From the NCBI RefSeq assembly GCF_029873635.1, contig NC_080422.1:19248095-19312094 (forward strand): DNA of 64,000 nucleotides, read 5' to 3'. A program made the translations under genes and the position numbers. This stretch comes from Malania oleifera. Lineage: Eukaryota; Streptophyta; Magnoliopsida; Santalales; Ximeniaceae. Under the pieces are notes generated by a model, which saw only the letters and a list, made by a program, of their open reading frames with translations, ran no database searches and was not told the origin of the DNA. Positions 32,479-44,690 of the stretch are shown here, piece after piece. Every line of letters starts with the position of its first letter. Positions within the stretch are counted from its first letter, which is position 1.

Positions 32479-32949
32479 CTCTGAGTGAGTGACATTGTAA
32501 AATCGAGGAGTGAAGTTAATTCTCGTGACCTGCTAATAATTGGAGGACTAAGTGTGCTACTGAAGCCAATAAGAATCATTTAGGTATGATAAATGGATTT
32601 GAATAGGGTCAAGGTGTAGAAGGTAGAATTCATTTGGAGGCACATAGTGCAATCCGAGGCACTAAGGTGCAAGGTAAGTCCCATTTGAGCAACTATTGGA
32701 GAATTAGACTTACTCCTATGAGGAAGACAATTTTCGTTCAAGGGGGAGCAGTTGGAAATCACAATTGAGAAGGAGATTACTAAGAATTCTACTTATGAGT
32801 TTATTCCATATTAGAAAAATAGAGTAGAAAATGAGTGCTTATATGCATGTTTGACCTCAAGATCCAACATATTTGAACTTTTAGGTCAAGTTAGTGCTCA
32901 CTCATGTGTATGAAACTCACCTATGGACTCCTCTAGTGCTAACCCATTT

Positions 32950-35512
32950 GACAAATGACTTTGAAGAGCATGTCACCTTCAGAGATGGTAACCTTGGCAA
33001 ATTTCTTTGGAGGCCATCTCTCGAAGTGGTAACCTTGAAAATAGAATTGAAGAGCAAGCCACCTTTTTGAGGTGATAGTCTTTGCAAATAACCTTGAAGA
33101 GTACGCCACTTCCAAATGTGATTTTAACATTAGTCTTGAAGAGAATGACATATCTTGATTTGGTTACCTTGACAAATAGCCTCACAAAGCAAGCTAAACT
33201 AGTTAACCTAAAGAAACATGGAAAAATAGCCAAGTCCTAAAAGATTAGATATGTTGACTTAGGAATAAAAACAATGGATTAATGACAAGAAGAAATTAAA
33301 CTTGAAAGGTTTTCATTCAAGTTTCGAAGCAGGGGATATGTTATGAGGGTAATTAAAATATGTGCAATGCTAGTTCGACAATAACTCAGAAGGTCATTTA
33401 ACTAATAAGAAAGACCATTGATGTCTTTGAAGTTAAATGAAGAATATCAAGAGGTTATTTATGTAGCCTTGGATATGGCATATAATCCTAATGGGGTATA
33501 TGATCTCCTTATAGATGGACATTTAACATCTTGGTGGAGCCTATAAAATAAATATCCTAGGAAAATATAAAGGGCGCACCAAGGCTATCTAAGACATATT
33601 CTCTAAGAGTTGGTGGAGCCTATAAAAGAAACGTCCTAGGAAAATATAAAGGGCACACCAAGGCTATCCGAGACACATATTCTCTAAGAGTTATGGTCGT
33701 AATCATATATTACTTAATCTAAACTCAGACTTGAATATTGGAGAAGAATCTCGAAGGCCATTGAGGATCTCACTCGAACTCTTTTTTTTTCATCATTATA
33801 GGTGATCTTTGAAGGTACGTATGTAAACGCAAAAATTAGAGCATGATTTTTGACATCAGCAAATTTATATTATGCTACAGCACGAGAAAATCGTACAATA
33901 ATAATTAAAAATCTATTGTACAAACTAAAAAAAAATAACAACATAAATCAACATGTTACAATCACCTATTCACATATTCGATTCCCGTAAAAAATAAGAA
34001 ATAAAAACGATGCCAAACAACCCCTTAAAATTTGATATACAAATTATTCAAATTAAAACGTCTCTATTGAAAATATCATGTGGCCTACAATACATAGACC
34101 CCAAGTTGCACGATTTTTCCCCATTTCAAGCATTGAAGAACATCAACTAACAATGTAGTTTCCAAGGAAAGTTGCAAAGGCCCGTTTGTCTTCTTCTCTT
34201 TTTCTTACCAAAACAAATCCTGTCACGGACCATAATTGACTAAAAGGTGTTTTTTGTTTTTTTTCTTCTTATTTATTTATTTTTTCATTTGTTAGTCAAT
34301 ACAAGGATGACAAAGAAGAAGAAAAGGTGGCGTGGGGGATGGGTTGAAGAAATTATATGGAGTGGAGAGAGAAGAAGAGAAGATATTAAAATATGAGGTA
34401 GTAAAGAGAAAGCAAAGAGTGGGGCAGTGTTTAGAACCGTTAATCTTATCTCTTACTAAATTGAAAACAAAGAAGTGTACACATTTTCTCAGCAATTTTC
34501 CATCACAGGGAATCAAGGGGACATATTTTCTCAGCAATTTTCCATCGCAAACAATCAGGGTATACGGTTTCCTCACGGGGTTTCCGCCACTGTTCTTCAA
34601 AGGGCTACGATAATTCACCAATCATTTTCTTTTGCATGAAAGCAATGTGCACCAGTCGCTTCGCACAGCTAGCCATCGTCTTCACCTTGGTTCAAATTTG
34701 AATAGCTTCAACTCTAGGGGGGCTGAAATGGGTTGTCCCCACTCTGGACAAATGGAGGAGGGTGTTGTTGAATTGTTGGTTTACTGCAGGAGTGCGTGTT
34801 TGTCAGAGCCGCCGCCATGGACCTCTGAAACCCTAGTTTAAATTAAATTTTTTTAAAGAAAAATCACAAGAAATTGACCCACTAATTTTGGCCCAGTGCG
34901 AACATTTTTAGGTTCTTTGCAAATTATAAATAGTTCTATATTGAATCAAAGATAAGAATTGTAATTATGGATGCTACTTTCTTTGCATTATTCAATCTCA
35001 ATGATACTTTTAATTGAATCGAAAAAAAAAAAAAAAAACAAAACAAAAGAAGAAGAAGAATTTAGTCCTTGTCATTTCCTAGTTACCATCCTTTAAAAAA
35101 AGATATTTTAATTTTTCTACTTCTCTACCTAACTTAAAAAGCTTATCTAGAAGTTCTATTAAATATCTTTGCTCCTCAAATATAGATATATTTTTAATTA
35201 TATTTAAACCCGATTCATATATTCATAATTTTCAATATTCACTAATTTAATGTTTTATTTTATCAAAAAAGTTTTTGATTATGAGTAGGCAGGACACCAC
35301 ACGCATTAATTAGATTACAAATACGGTTGCATTAAAGTTGTCAAATATTATTCTCACTAAATTGACTAGAATTTTCATTTTTTTTACTATCATTTTGGCA
35401 CAGAATATTTTATATAAATAAGGTCATTTATGAACAATAATAGATAAGGTTTTCGTCATTTACAACTAGGAGCTTAAAGTAAAAAAAAGTTAAATCTACC
35501 TTATTTTTCATT
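32950..35512. other. Non-coding region with local repeats
   Basis: Degenerate repeats around GGTAACCTTG and GAAGAGCA occur at 32960-33190. A clean tandem duplication with 79-bp period (phrase CCTAGGAAAATATAAAGGGC twice) covers about 33531-33692. Three related units of about 45 bp (phrase TTTCTCAGCAATTTTCCATC twice, then a diverged third) lie at about 34477-34605. They give open frames of about 93 and 109 codons on opposite strands with an internal 15-residue repeat; neither matches a family I know. No host gene is supported. Confidence 0.5.
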
Positions 35513-35909
35513 TGTCGCAACATCCCCAGGAGCGAGTGCGCCCCAAAGTGGGCGAATAAAAAGTGTTTTGATATTTTTGGAAAAATTGGATGTGCTGGAG
35601 TCGCCACTAACCTTTTGATGTGTGGATAGAATACGTGATTACCACTCAATTAAGGGTAGAATTAGTTTACATTACCATAATCGGGATCAAGAGTTCGGTT
35701 ATGCGAGGGGAAAGTACTAGCACCCTTTATACACTCATTGTATGAACGATACCTAATTAATTGAAGATTACCCCAAATTCAATTTAATAGCTTTTTATTT
35801 TACTCCATTTGAAAAATTACAAAATGCACATGCAAATAAATAGACCACACAAAAATTTACATAGTATACAACATCTCTCAAAATTAGGACATGTGAAGAT
35901 TAAAATGTT

Positions 35910-38251
35910 TGTTGACTTTTTGAGTCTGATTCCTGTTTTAATGTTAACAAAGTACAAGTTACTTATGTGTGTATTTAGTGATTAAACATATTATTATTCA
36001 ACATACACATAAGAGGACTAGAAATGGAAGTCCAAAGTACTTAAAGACTATACTCTGGAGCATTCCATGAAGAACCGGAAGAGCAAAGAAGAAGAAGAAA
36101 AAGACATTTTGATTTACTTTGTATTGCATTTAATTTTTATTACTTGGTCTGTAATAATGCATGCATCTGCATGATATGGTTGAATGCTCATGGCCATAGT
36201 TTGACCTTAGGAGACTTTACCTTTTAAAGACAAACCTTTTTTTAAAAGACTAAAATCATACAAAAGGTTTAAAAATAATTAGCGTCAAAATATGGTAAAA
36301 ATTGAGTTTTTAAATAGCCTCGGTCGATCAACCATTGACATTTAAATCATCACGGTCGACTGACCACACCGTAAGCCAGAAAGTCAAAAGTTTGACTAGC
36401 CTCGCCCGACCAACCCTAATTTGAACATAGCGTTCACGATCGACCGACCAAAGAACTTGACATTTCTACCTTCCCTGGCCAACCGAACTTTTTAGTTCAA
36501 AATCGCCTCAACCGACTGGCCTTAAAAGGCTCGGGCGACTGGTCATTTGACCAACCAACTGAACCTACAAAGAAAGAAAAATCGCCCTAGGTCAGTCAAC
36601 CGACCCTTTGCTCGGCCGACCGAACCCTTTAGAAATTCAAATATCCCAATGAGAGGGTAGCCGATCGACGCGTTGGTCCGGTCGACCAAACCTCTTAGGT
36701 TTCAACAATTACCCGCGGTAAAACGTAATTAATTTTTCATTAAAAAAATTCCAAAATACCGAGCGTGTCCCCAACGGTCATAATTTTATGAAAATCTATA
36801 AATACCCATTCATAAGCTTAAATTAAGGACTTTGATTAGCTAAAATATTTTTAAGGCTATTTTCAAAATCAAAGTTCCCCCACATTGTTTTTATTGCAAA
36901 AAATCGTTTTGGGGCAAAATTTTTACATACTCTCCCTTCTTTCTTTCTCATTCCTTTGAAAAACATTTTATTGAAAGAGAGCATTTATTAGAAAGCATAT
37001 ACTCTCACTCAAACTTTTATTTTGAAAATCATTTTGAGATATTCATAGAGTTTTTCCCACATCATTTTCTTGATAAATTTCTTTGGGAAACTCTTGTTGC
37101 ATGTGAATCTTGTACATCCATTGCAAGATTCATAAGCTCATATTCTTATTGCAAAATTATTTTGAGCATATACTCTAGCTTCTCTTGAACTATATTTTCT
37201 ATAAATCATTTTGGGAAAAATCATTTGAGGGTTTAAGATCTTTGAAGGTTTCATTGTATACTCTATTTTTATTCAAAGATCATATATTTGCACAAATATT
37301 TTTGAAGAGCAAACACCCTAGGTTCTTCTACTTCTTATTGAAAATATTTTGGAGAAATATTTTATAGGGCTTAAATCTTTGAAATTTTTATCATATTTAT
37401 CATATACATTATTTTCAAAGACTGCAATTTTTATTTTAAGAAAAACGCTTTTACTCTACTGAACATTATTTCATATCATATGAGAGTGTATTTTAGAACT
37501 TTTATTGTGTACATCTTTGCTTGTATTAGAAGCAATTTTATATATACAAAAATGATTTTATTGTACCAATTGGATTTAGCCCCTAAATTGAATTGGGGAG
37601 TCTCTACCTCGTAAGGGAGACCAGTTGGACTCAGCCTGAAAATTGAGTTGGGTTTTGGCATTGCCCGTAAAGTGTTGCTGAGGTATCTCCGCCTCACAAG
37701 AAGTGTTGGTTGTGGCTCAGCTCATGAATTGAGCTGGGGTGTCTCCGCTCCGTAAGGGAGACCAGTTCGGCTTAATCTAGTAATTGAGTTGGGGCATTTC
37801 TCACTCCGTAAGGAGAGGTTTGTAAGTGGCATCGCTCTGCCCGTTTAAAGTGAGCAAATAGTAGAATCTATGGGGGGTATGCCCAAGGCGGGGACGTAGG
37901 CTAGTTTGGCTGAACTTCAATAACAAATATCGTGTGTCTCTCTCTCTATCTCATTTATTTTTCGCACGTTAATTTCCAGATGTGTATGCTTGTTCATTTA
38001 TGATTATATCTTTTTTACATGCACACATACTTTATTTAAATGAGAAATATCTCGTGTATGTTTGTATTTATTGCTTAACCATTTTACATACACGCTTCAA
38101 ACTTAAATGGGATATGAGGTGGTAATTGTATGCAAATATTTAATTTGTTAAGAATATATATATGTTTTAAATAGTTGCATACTTGATTAATTAGGGAATT
38201 GACTTAGGAAGTTTTAAAATATCAAATTCACCCCCTCTTGGGATCACACCA
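35910..38251 (+). mobile_element. Sirevirus-like solo LTR (second family), 2.34 kb
   Basis: It starts TGTTGACTTTTTGAGTC and ends CCTCTTGGGATCACACCA, the same framework as the 22789 LTR but of a different family. The TATA phrase CTATAAATACCC is at about 36797. CTCCGCC/CGTAAGGGAGACC repeats occur at about 37600-37820 and the conserved GGCGGGGACGTAGGC block near 37890. No primer binding site or gag follows, and gypsy LTR sequence lies on both sides. No matching 5-bp target repeat was found (ATGTT on the left, TTTAC on the right). Confidence 0.8.
36320..36710 (+). promoter_or_regulatory. Array of GGTCGACC-type palindromes in the solo LTR
   Basis: At least ten short palindromic or near-palindromic sites (GGTCGACTGACC, GATCGACCGACC, GGCCGACCGAA, GGTCGACC) fill this stretch and end about 90 bp before the TATA box at 36797. 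This is the same relative place as the TCGTCGACGA arrays of the other family. Confidence 0.65.
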
Positions 38252-39810
38252 TTTACATCAAAGCTCATGCTGCTTTTTAAAATCATAGGAAAAGAAAATC
38301 GAGAAAAGATTTAACGAAAATAAACACCCAAAATTTTAAAATTCATGAGATTTTCTAAGTATTAAATGATACAAATATATTTTTTGAAAGTCCTAGGAGG
38401 ATTTTGATCTCTTTCGGAATGAAAAGTTTGCAAAAACAAACTTTTGACTTCAAAAATATTTTTTTCCAAATTTTCTCTAATTCTTCATAATTTTTTGTAA
38501 TTTTACAAATTTTCTCTAATTTTTAAACAATTAAATAATATAATACAAAAAAATAATTAAGGAAAATAATGAGAACCAAGTCAAGAATATTTTTATAATT
38601 TTCCTCTCATTTTTCTGAATATGTAATTTTTCCAAAATATCCTTAATTTATAAACATTTATAGTACAAATAATAAATAAAGAAACTAAAAGGAAACCGGT
38701 TCAGAACCGGTTCAAAAGGTCAATCGATTTGGGTCAGAGGGGTCAATTGGTCAAGGGGCTAGGCTAGGTGTCTTGTAGCGGGAGGGGTGATGGGGATAGG
38801 CTTGGATCACTGACGTGGCTGAATGGTGGCCGTCAGTGGGAAATAATGATCGAACAACCGAGAAGAGACCACATTAAGCGCTTTGAACGAAAGGAGGGTG
38901 AGGCGCCACGTGTTGGTGGCCAGATGGGTAAGCGCATTCGGGTGTGGATTGATGACGTGGCTTGATTCAAGTCGTCCCTAGAAAACACAGGTTGTTCAGA
39001 TAGGAGTTGGCTCGCTCGAATATATATGTGACGTGGTGAGATCTACACCGTCCCAAGAAAACACAACACGGACAGCCAGGATTTGACCGTGTAGCCCCTT
39101 TAACGAATGGAAGGCATTGTGCCACATGTCGACTCTCTGTGGCTCCAAAGTCAAACATATTTAAGCCAAAATTTTTCATTCTCCTCATTTTTTCAATCCC
39201 TTTCTTGAAGCTCCCTCTCTCCCTTCTCTCTTCTGCAAATGAAACCCTAATCTCTTCTTCCTCCTCTTCGAAACCTACAAAAACCTTAAACCTTCTTTGC
39301 AATCTCTCTTCCCCCTCTCTGAAATTTCTAGAAAACCCTAACCCCTTTACAACTCTCTCAATCTTTCTTCTCTCAAACTCTCATATTTCAAGTTCCCTTC
39401 TGTCTCATCTCTAACTTAGTTCTCTGCAAATGAAATCTCCTAAAGCCCTAATATCTCTTTAGATCTCACGTTCCCTCTGGGGCTCTCTGTTTCCTCTCTC
39501 AAGTTTTCTTGTTTCCCTATTTGTTCGAACTGAAACCCTAGGTTTTTTTTTATTGTCTCTCTCAAGTTCTCTCTGGTTTCCTGAACCTCAAAATCTCTTT
39601 CCTCTTGTACGGGAGGTCTAGTTTCTGATGTTCTTAAAGACCCTGGATCTCTCTGCGAAGGCCTTTGAAGCCTTCTGAGCTTGAAGGATAGCTCGATCTG
39701 AGAGCCCAAGAAAAAAGGTTTGATCGATTTGGGTGAAAGGTTTTTGCTTCAAGCTCAAACTAAGCAGATAAGTATAATCTTTCCCCTCCTTCTTCCTTCC
39801 TATTCTGATC

Positions 39811-39850
39811 GTGTGTGTGTGTGTGTGTGCGCGCGCACGCGCGCGAGCGA
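39811..39850. repeat. GT/GC dinucleotide microsatellite
   Basis: A (GT)n run passes into alternating GC. Alternating purine-pyrimidine sequence of this kind can adopt Z-DNA. It lies in the leader part of the giant LTR. Confidence 0.95.
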
Positions 39851-40019
39851 TTTAAATATGATGTTGTTCTTATTTTTGTGATTTGAATACTGGATGGCAT
39901 GTTTTGTGGTTCAAGTGTTATTGTGTTCATGCTTTGAGTGTGGGTGTTTAGGGTTCCAAGTTAAGGTTTTTGTTTTGTTTGGGTTAGGGTTTAGGTTGAA
40001 GACGAGTTGACTCGTCTCA

Positions 40020-40800
40020 ACCTGGTGAGTTGGTGTCGGATTAACTCACCAGAGTCAACCTGTGGGGGCTGTGTGGACTTGGTTGGATTTGAGTGGGCTC
40101 TATGGGCTCAGTGGACTTTGGGTTTACTTTATAAAATACAAATGGGTTTGGTTGATTTCAAAATGGGCTTGGGTTTGATTTAAAAAAGGGTTTGGATTGA
40201 TTTAAAAATCAATGGGCTTCAGGTTTAGTTTAAAAGCAGGCTTGGGTTAATTTTAAGAAAAAAAAAATGGGGTCGGGCTGGATTTTAAAAGTGGGTTTTT
40301 TTTTTTTTTTAATCAAGTTGGGCCCTGGGTAGGTTTTAAAATGGGTTTTGGGCCTCGAGTGTTTTAAGTGAAATGGGCTTGGGTCTTTTGAAAGTGGGTT
40401 TGAGTGAATTTAAAGAAAATAGGTTGGGATTTTATTTTGAAAACAAGTGGGCCGTTTTTTTTTTTTTTTTTTTAAGATAGGCTTGGGGGTCATTTTAAAA
40501 AAAAATAATAAGTTGGGCCTCGGGGTTATTTTAAAACCAATTGGGCCTGGGTTTAAAAATGTGAGTACGGGCTTGGGGCTTTTTGAAAACAGGTTGTTGG
40601 GCTTGGTTCAGTCTGGGGGGTTGGGTTGGGTTGGGTTCATCTCAGGGAATAGGGTTCGGTTCGGTTCGGTTCAGTTCATCTCAGTGGGTTTGGTTCATCT
40701 CAGGTTCGATGGTGAGCTGGGTTCAAAGGGGGGTTGGTTTAGGGAGTCCGACTTGGTGGTGAGCTGGGTTCAATGCTAGGTTGGGTTCGATTTAGTCTGA
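40020..40800 (+). repeat. G-rich degenerate tandem repeat with a G-quadruplex core
   Basis: GGGCTTGGGTTT-like units of about 25-40 bp recur through the giant LTR. At 40615-40636 a run of GGGGGG(TTGGG)3 meets the simplest quadruplex rule on the plus strand. Just after it GGTTC is repeated (about 40648-40672). Confidence 0.75.
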
Positions 40801-41179
40801 GCTTCAAGTCCTTGCTTTCAATTGCATCCACAGTTCAATATTACTGAATTAGACTTAGGGAAGGAAAATCAAATTTACCTACAACCTTCCAATCCTCCGA
40901 TCTTCTTTTCCTGCCTCTGAGTCTATCGAGTGTGTCTGCTAGGGTGTCTTTCTAGGAGTTTCTGAACTGGCCTCCGAGTTTTGGATGAGAGGGCACTACA
41001 ACTCTGTGGGTTGCCTCTGAATCAACCCTCTTTTTGTTTTGCTAATTGCTTTAATTCTCTATGTGGCCGATTTCTCTCTTGTTTCTATGCTAATTGCTCA
41101 CTATTCCCTTCTCTAAGTTTTTCGCAGAGCTCTCTCTCTAATGCTCTCTCTTCTTTATGTCTCCTTCTATTTTTTCTCT

Positions 41180-41345
41180 CTTCTCTTCATTTTTCGTAGA
41201 GTTCTCACTAATGCTTTTCTTTTCTCTTCTCTAATTTTTTTTTTTTTTTTGCAGAGCTCTCTTTAATGCTTTTCTTTTCTCTTCTCTCAATTTTCTTGCA
41301 AAGCTCTCTTTAATGCTCCCTCCTCTCTATGTCCTAACCTCTCTA
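41180..41345 (+). repeat. Pyrimidine-rich tandem repeat
   Basis: Three units of about 55 bp repeat GAGCTCTCTTTAATGC followed by TTTTCTTTTCTCTTCTCT. They lie within the giant LTR. Ser/Leu/Phe-rich frames here are artefacts. Confidence 0.7.
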
Positions 41346-42770
41346 ACTCTGTGTGGCTAATTTCTCTACTCTCTCTCTCTCTCTGAGTTTTTTCTTTGCA
41401 GAGATTTCTCTCTAACTGTGCAAGCTCCTTTCTCTTTCTAATTGCCCCCCTTTGCACTATGCGAGACTTCCTATTTATAGGGAGTCTAGGCATGGTTTTG
41501 GCACCCAAATGCTTCCTAGTTGGACTCCCCTTTAATAGAATTTTATTCTAACAAAATGTCCGACTGGGAATAATTTAACAGTTGTTATTCTCTTCCTTGC
41601 CCACATGTGAATTTTCTTTTACTTATTTTTTCTGAATTTCATTTACTGACTCACTGATTCTTTTTCTTTCCATTCTGTTGAGTAGGACCTTGGGAGTATG
41701 ATGTAACTCGAGCTCAAGGGATTTTCCTTTGTATTTTGTTTTTTTTGGATTTTCCTGTATTTTCCTTTATATTTCCTTGTATGCTTTCAGTTGTAATTTT
41801 CTCTATATACTTTTCGGTATTTTTCACTATGTATGTGCAAGGCATTTGACAACACCCCACTGTACCTCAACACCTTGGGCACGTGCCCTTCCCTTTTAAT
41901 AAAATATGTGACCTCATGCATGCATTCCAATTTTGACTAAAATCTCATATCAAAGTTAACCAGTTTTGCACAAGGTTAACCGGTACCAAAATATGACCTT
42001 AAGTTCTTGTGAATAAGCGAACCTGGAGTCGAAATAAAAATGACCCAAAACAAAATAAAATAAAAGGGACTTGATTTTTTCTTAAAAGGATCGGAACTCA
42101 ATTTAAAAATAAAAGAACTCAATTTTGGAATTTAAGGAACTCAACTAAAGTTAGAAGAACTCACTTTTAAAATTAGAATTAAAAGGACTCAAATTTTTTT
42201 AAAAAAAAAATACCAGGACTTAATTCAAAATATCGAGACTAATTTTAAAAATAAAAGATATTAATTTTAAAATTAAGGGACCCAATTGAAAGTAACTGGT
42301 ACTTGAATTTGAAATAAAGGGCTCAATTTTGAAACTCGGGACTTGAGGACTTAATTTGAAAAAAGGCTCCATTTTGAAATAAACCGGGACTCACTAATCA
42401 AGACTCAAGACTCAATCGGATTTTTCGAAAAGGGTCCTCCAATTCCCAAGATTCAAAGGCAACTTTTATTATGCTGGGTCTTCTCAGAAAGATCTAGTTA
42501 AAATTGGGGTGTCTACATCATCAATTTAATTGACTTATCAAATAAAAAAAAGCTATGACAAAAGTATTGAATGAATTTTCTTAATTTTCTCAGCTTTTAT
42601 TTTTCTTTCATTTTTTTTTTTCAAGATATCTTAGCCTTTGCCTATATTACATAATTTCTACTAAAATAACGAGTCTTTCGAAAAAAAGAAAACACAAAAT
42701 AAATGCGAGCATGAGGGATACTAAGAAGGGGACATAAAAAATGTTGGTACTTTTTCTTTGAATTTGACAT

Positions 42771-42958
42771 CGTCCTTTTTTTTTGATAACTTAGGGACTC
42801 CAACCACTATCGCGCCACTTTGGACACCATGGTGTGACACCAAACTCGGGGGGTGAAAGTCGCCCATCCATTGACGCACCTCTGGTAATTTACCGAAATA
42901 ATGCCTCAAGGAAGAATCGAACCCGTCGCCCTTACCACTTAATCTAATCTGATTGAGC
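42771..42958 (-). mobile_element. tRNA-derived SINE
   Basis: A 10-bp exact target duplication AATTTGACAT flanks it (42761-42770 and 42959-42968), with similarity continuing a few bases. On the minus strand it begins near GCTCAATCAGATTAG, has an A-box-like TAGATTAAGTGG and a clear B box GGGTTCGATTC (42917-42927). It ends in an A-rich tail, seen as a T run at about 42775-42784 on the plus strand. The length of 188 bp suits a plant SINE. The flanking repeat proves retroposition; the exact SINE family is unknown. Confidence 0.8.
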
Positions 42959-43929
42959 AATTTGACATTGACTTTTATTAAGTAGGAAAAACAAAATACT
43001 ATAGTTTTATATATTTACTATTAGCTGATTATAGAAAAGAGGTCAATCAATTAATTGATTGGTGCAAGATATTTACATTAGGTTTTAAATTTTTTACTAA
43101 AATAAGAAATATTTTTTAAAAAACAATTAGGTAATTCGATGGTTTTAATTTCATATTTTTAAATAATCTTAAAAAAAATTCAGCAAATATTTTATATTTT
43201 TATTTGAACAAAAAAGTAATATAATTCTTTTCGCAATATGTGTAATGATAGTCATTCGCCTATTTATATTACTTTCTAAAATAATTCTGTTGTATTATTC
43301 TATAAAAAGATGTAAATTTATTTGTATGCCCTCTAAAATTTTATCATATGATTATCTTAAAATGGTGTATTCTATATATTCAATAAGTTTTTTTTTTTTT
43401 TTAAGAATTGATGATCTATGACATTAACTATAAATCATATGCTATTCTTTTAAGGGTTTTACAAATTATATAAGGAAAAATTGGAATGGTATACTTTCCA
43501 TCCAAATTGAAAAAGAGCAAATTAGTAGAAGAAGATAGTGTCAATTCTACCTAAACATGCAATATTGAGAGTGGCTATTTTTGCATTACTTTATAATATC
43601 ACATTTCAACTAGTCTACTCAATTAAAAGAGGAGGGGGAGCTTTAGGTGTTGTCTTTTGACTTTTCTTCCCAAAATATCATTCATCATCACCTTATTCAA
43701 TATATTATACACTTTCATTTAATAAAAAGTTCATAATGAAGTAGCAAATTTTTTAACCTACAATTTTATTTAAAGCATGGCCTTGCACTTTATTTTTCTT
43801 TCAAAAAAGTCCCTTGTTAGAAATATAAAAATGTTGATATATATATTTGACATTTCATCTCAATGGATTGAAGAATAATATTAATACATCTTTAGGCAAA
43901 AAGTGCTTGTATTACGTACAAGATATTTA

Positions 43930-44690
43930 GGGGCTGTTTATCTGTGGAAAATATTTTTATTTGTTATTTATAATTTTTGAAAGGGTTACAAAAATTTTAA
44001 TTTTTTTTTTAGTTTTTCAAAGTTCATATGACTAGTAGAAAATAAAGAGTTTTTTTCAATTGTACAAAATAGTTTTTCAATTTTATTTGTATATTTTAAA
44101 ATAATTAGCCTTATTTTTTTTTTAATTTTTATCAAAAATTATATAAGTTAGTGTTTGAGATAATGAATTTTGAACTTTGAATTTAGATTTGTGTGGACTT
44201 GAAAAAACAAAATTAAGATAATTTTATATTGTATTTTGTCATCATCTAGACAAATCCAAATTCAATGTTTGAATTTTATGTTTTTAAATAGAGAGTAAGA
44301 AATTTAAAATATAGAAAAAAACAAAAATAGGTTTTCGGCCTTATGTGTGTGTATATATATTTTTAGAAAATAAAAAATAATATTTTTTAAAATTTTATTT
44401 AAAAATTTAAATGAAAATGAAAATTATTTTTAATGAGTAACTAGTGTCAATTTTTTTTGTTATTTTTTCATTGTTTGGCATATAAATGTCTTAAAATTTA
44501 AAAATTAACTGTCCTTTTTGTAAATTTTTAACAAACTAAAAAAAATAAAATTACTAGTGTCAAATTTTTTGTTATTTTTTCATTGTTTGGCATATAAATG
44601 TCTTAAAAGTTAAAAATTAACTGTCCTTTTTGTAAATTTTTAACAAACTAAAAAAAAAAAAAAATTACTTTCATAACTAAACAGGTTGTT
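43930..44690. mobile_element. AT-rich MITE-like element containing a tandem duplication
   Basis: Ends resemble an inverted repeat: GGGGCTGTTTATCTGTGG on the left, and CAACCTGTTTAGTTATG as the complement of the right. Within it, a 113-bp unit is duplicated (44441-44553 and 44554-44667, phrase CATTGTTTGGCATATAAATG twice). It is non-coding. Boundaries are approximate. Confidence 0.4.

Larger units (their letters stand above)
27662..32944 (+). mobile_element. TRIM-sized LTR element, interrupted by a copia insertion
   Basis: Two diverged direct repeats frame the region. The left one (27662-27827) begins TGTTGAAAATTCC and ends GTGTTAACA; the right one (32750-32944) begins AGTTGGAAATC and ends GTGCTAACC. 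The left repeat is followed by a primer-binding-like TGGTATTAAAG at 27830. The right repeat is preceded by the purine tract AAGGGGGAG. CATTT occurs immediately outside both (27657-27661 and 32945-32949), a 5-bp target duplication. Removing the 4.6-kb copia element inside leaves about 660 bp, without coding capacity. The left repeat has lost about 27 bp. Confidence 0.75.
35513..42517 (+). mobile_element. Giant solo LTR, Ty3/gypsy-like, about 4.66 kb without the nested insert
   Basis: It begins TGTCGCAACATCCCCAGGAG and soon after has GGAGTCGCCACTAACC and GTTCGGTTATGCGAGGGG. It ends GGGGTGTCTACA. These phrases are typical of very long gypsy LTRs (Tat/Ogre type) in dicots. The 5 bases outside are TCATT (35508-35512) and TCATC (42518-42522), a one-mismatch target duplication. 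Inside are a promoter-like section near 38700-39180 (AACCGGTTC repeats), a pyrimidine-rich leader, a G-rich section and an AATAAA signal near 41898. No gypsy coding region is attached. The lineage is inferred; the solo LTR state is inferred from the ends. Confidence 0.65.

Noticed and set aside
39139..39414. 91-codon Ser/Leu/Pro-rich frame
   Set aside because: It lies in the pyrimidine-rich leader of the giant LTR and shows only composition bias.
40615..40640. TTGGG run as interstitial telomere repeat
   Set aside because: Plant telomere repeats are TTTAGGG; this run is TTGGG.
40450..40780. 110-codon Gly/Phe/Leu-rich frame
   Set aside because: It is the G-rich repeat translated; no domain is visible.
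42917..42927. B-box-like site as part of a real tRNA gene
   Set aside because: No cloverleaf or acceptor stem can be drawn, and the site lies in a SINE with target duplications and an A tail.
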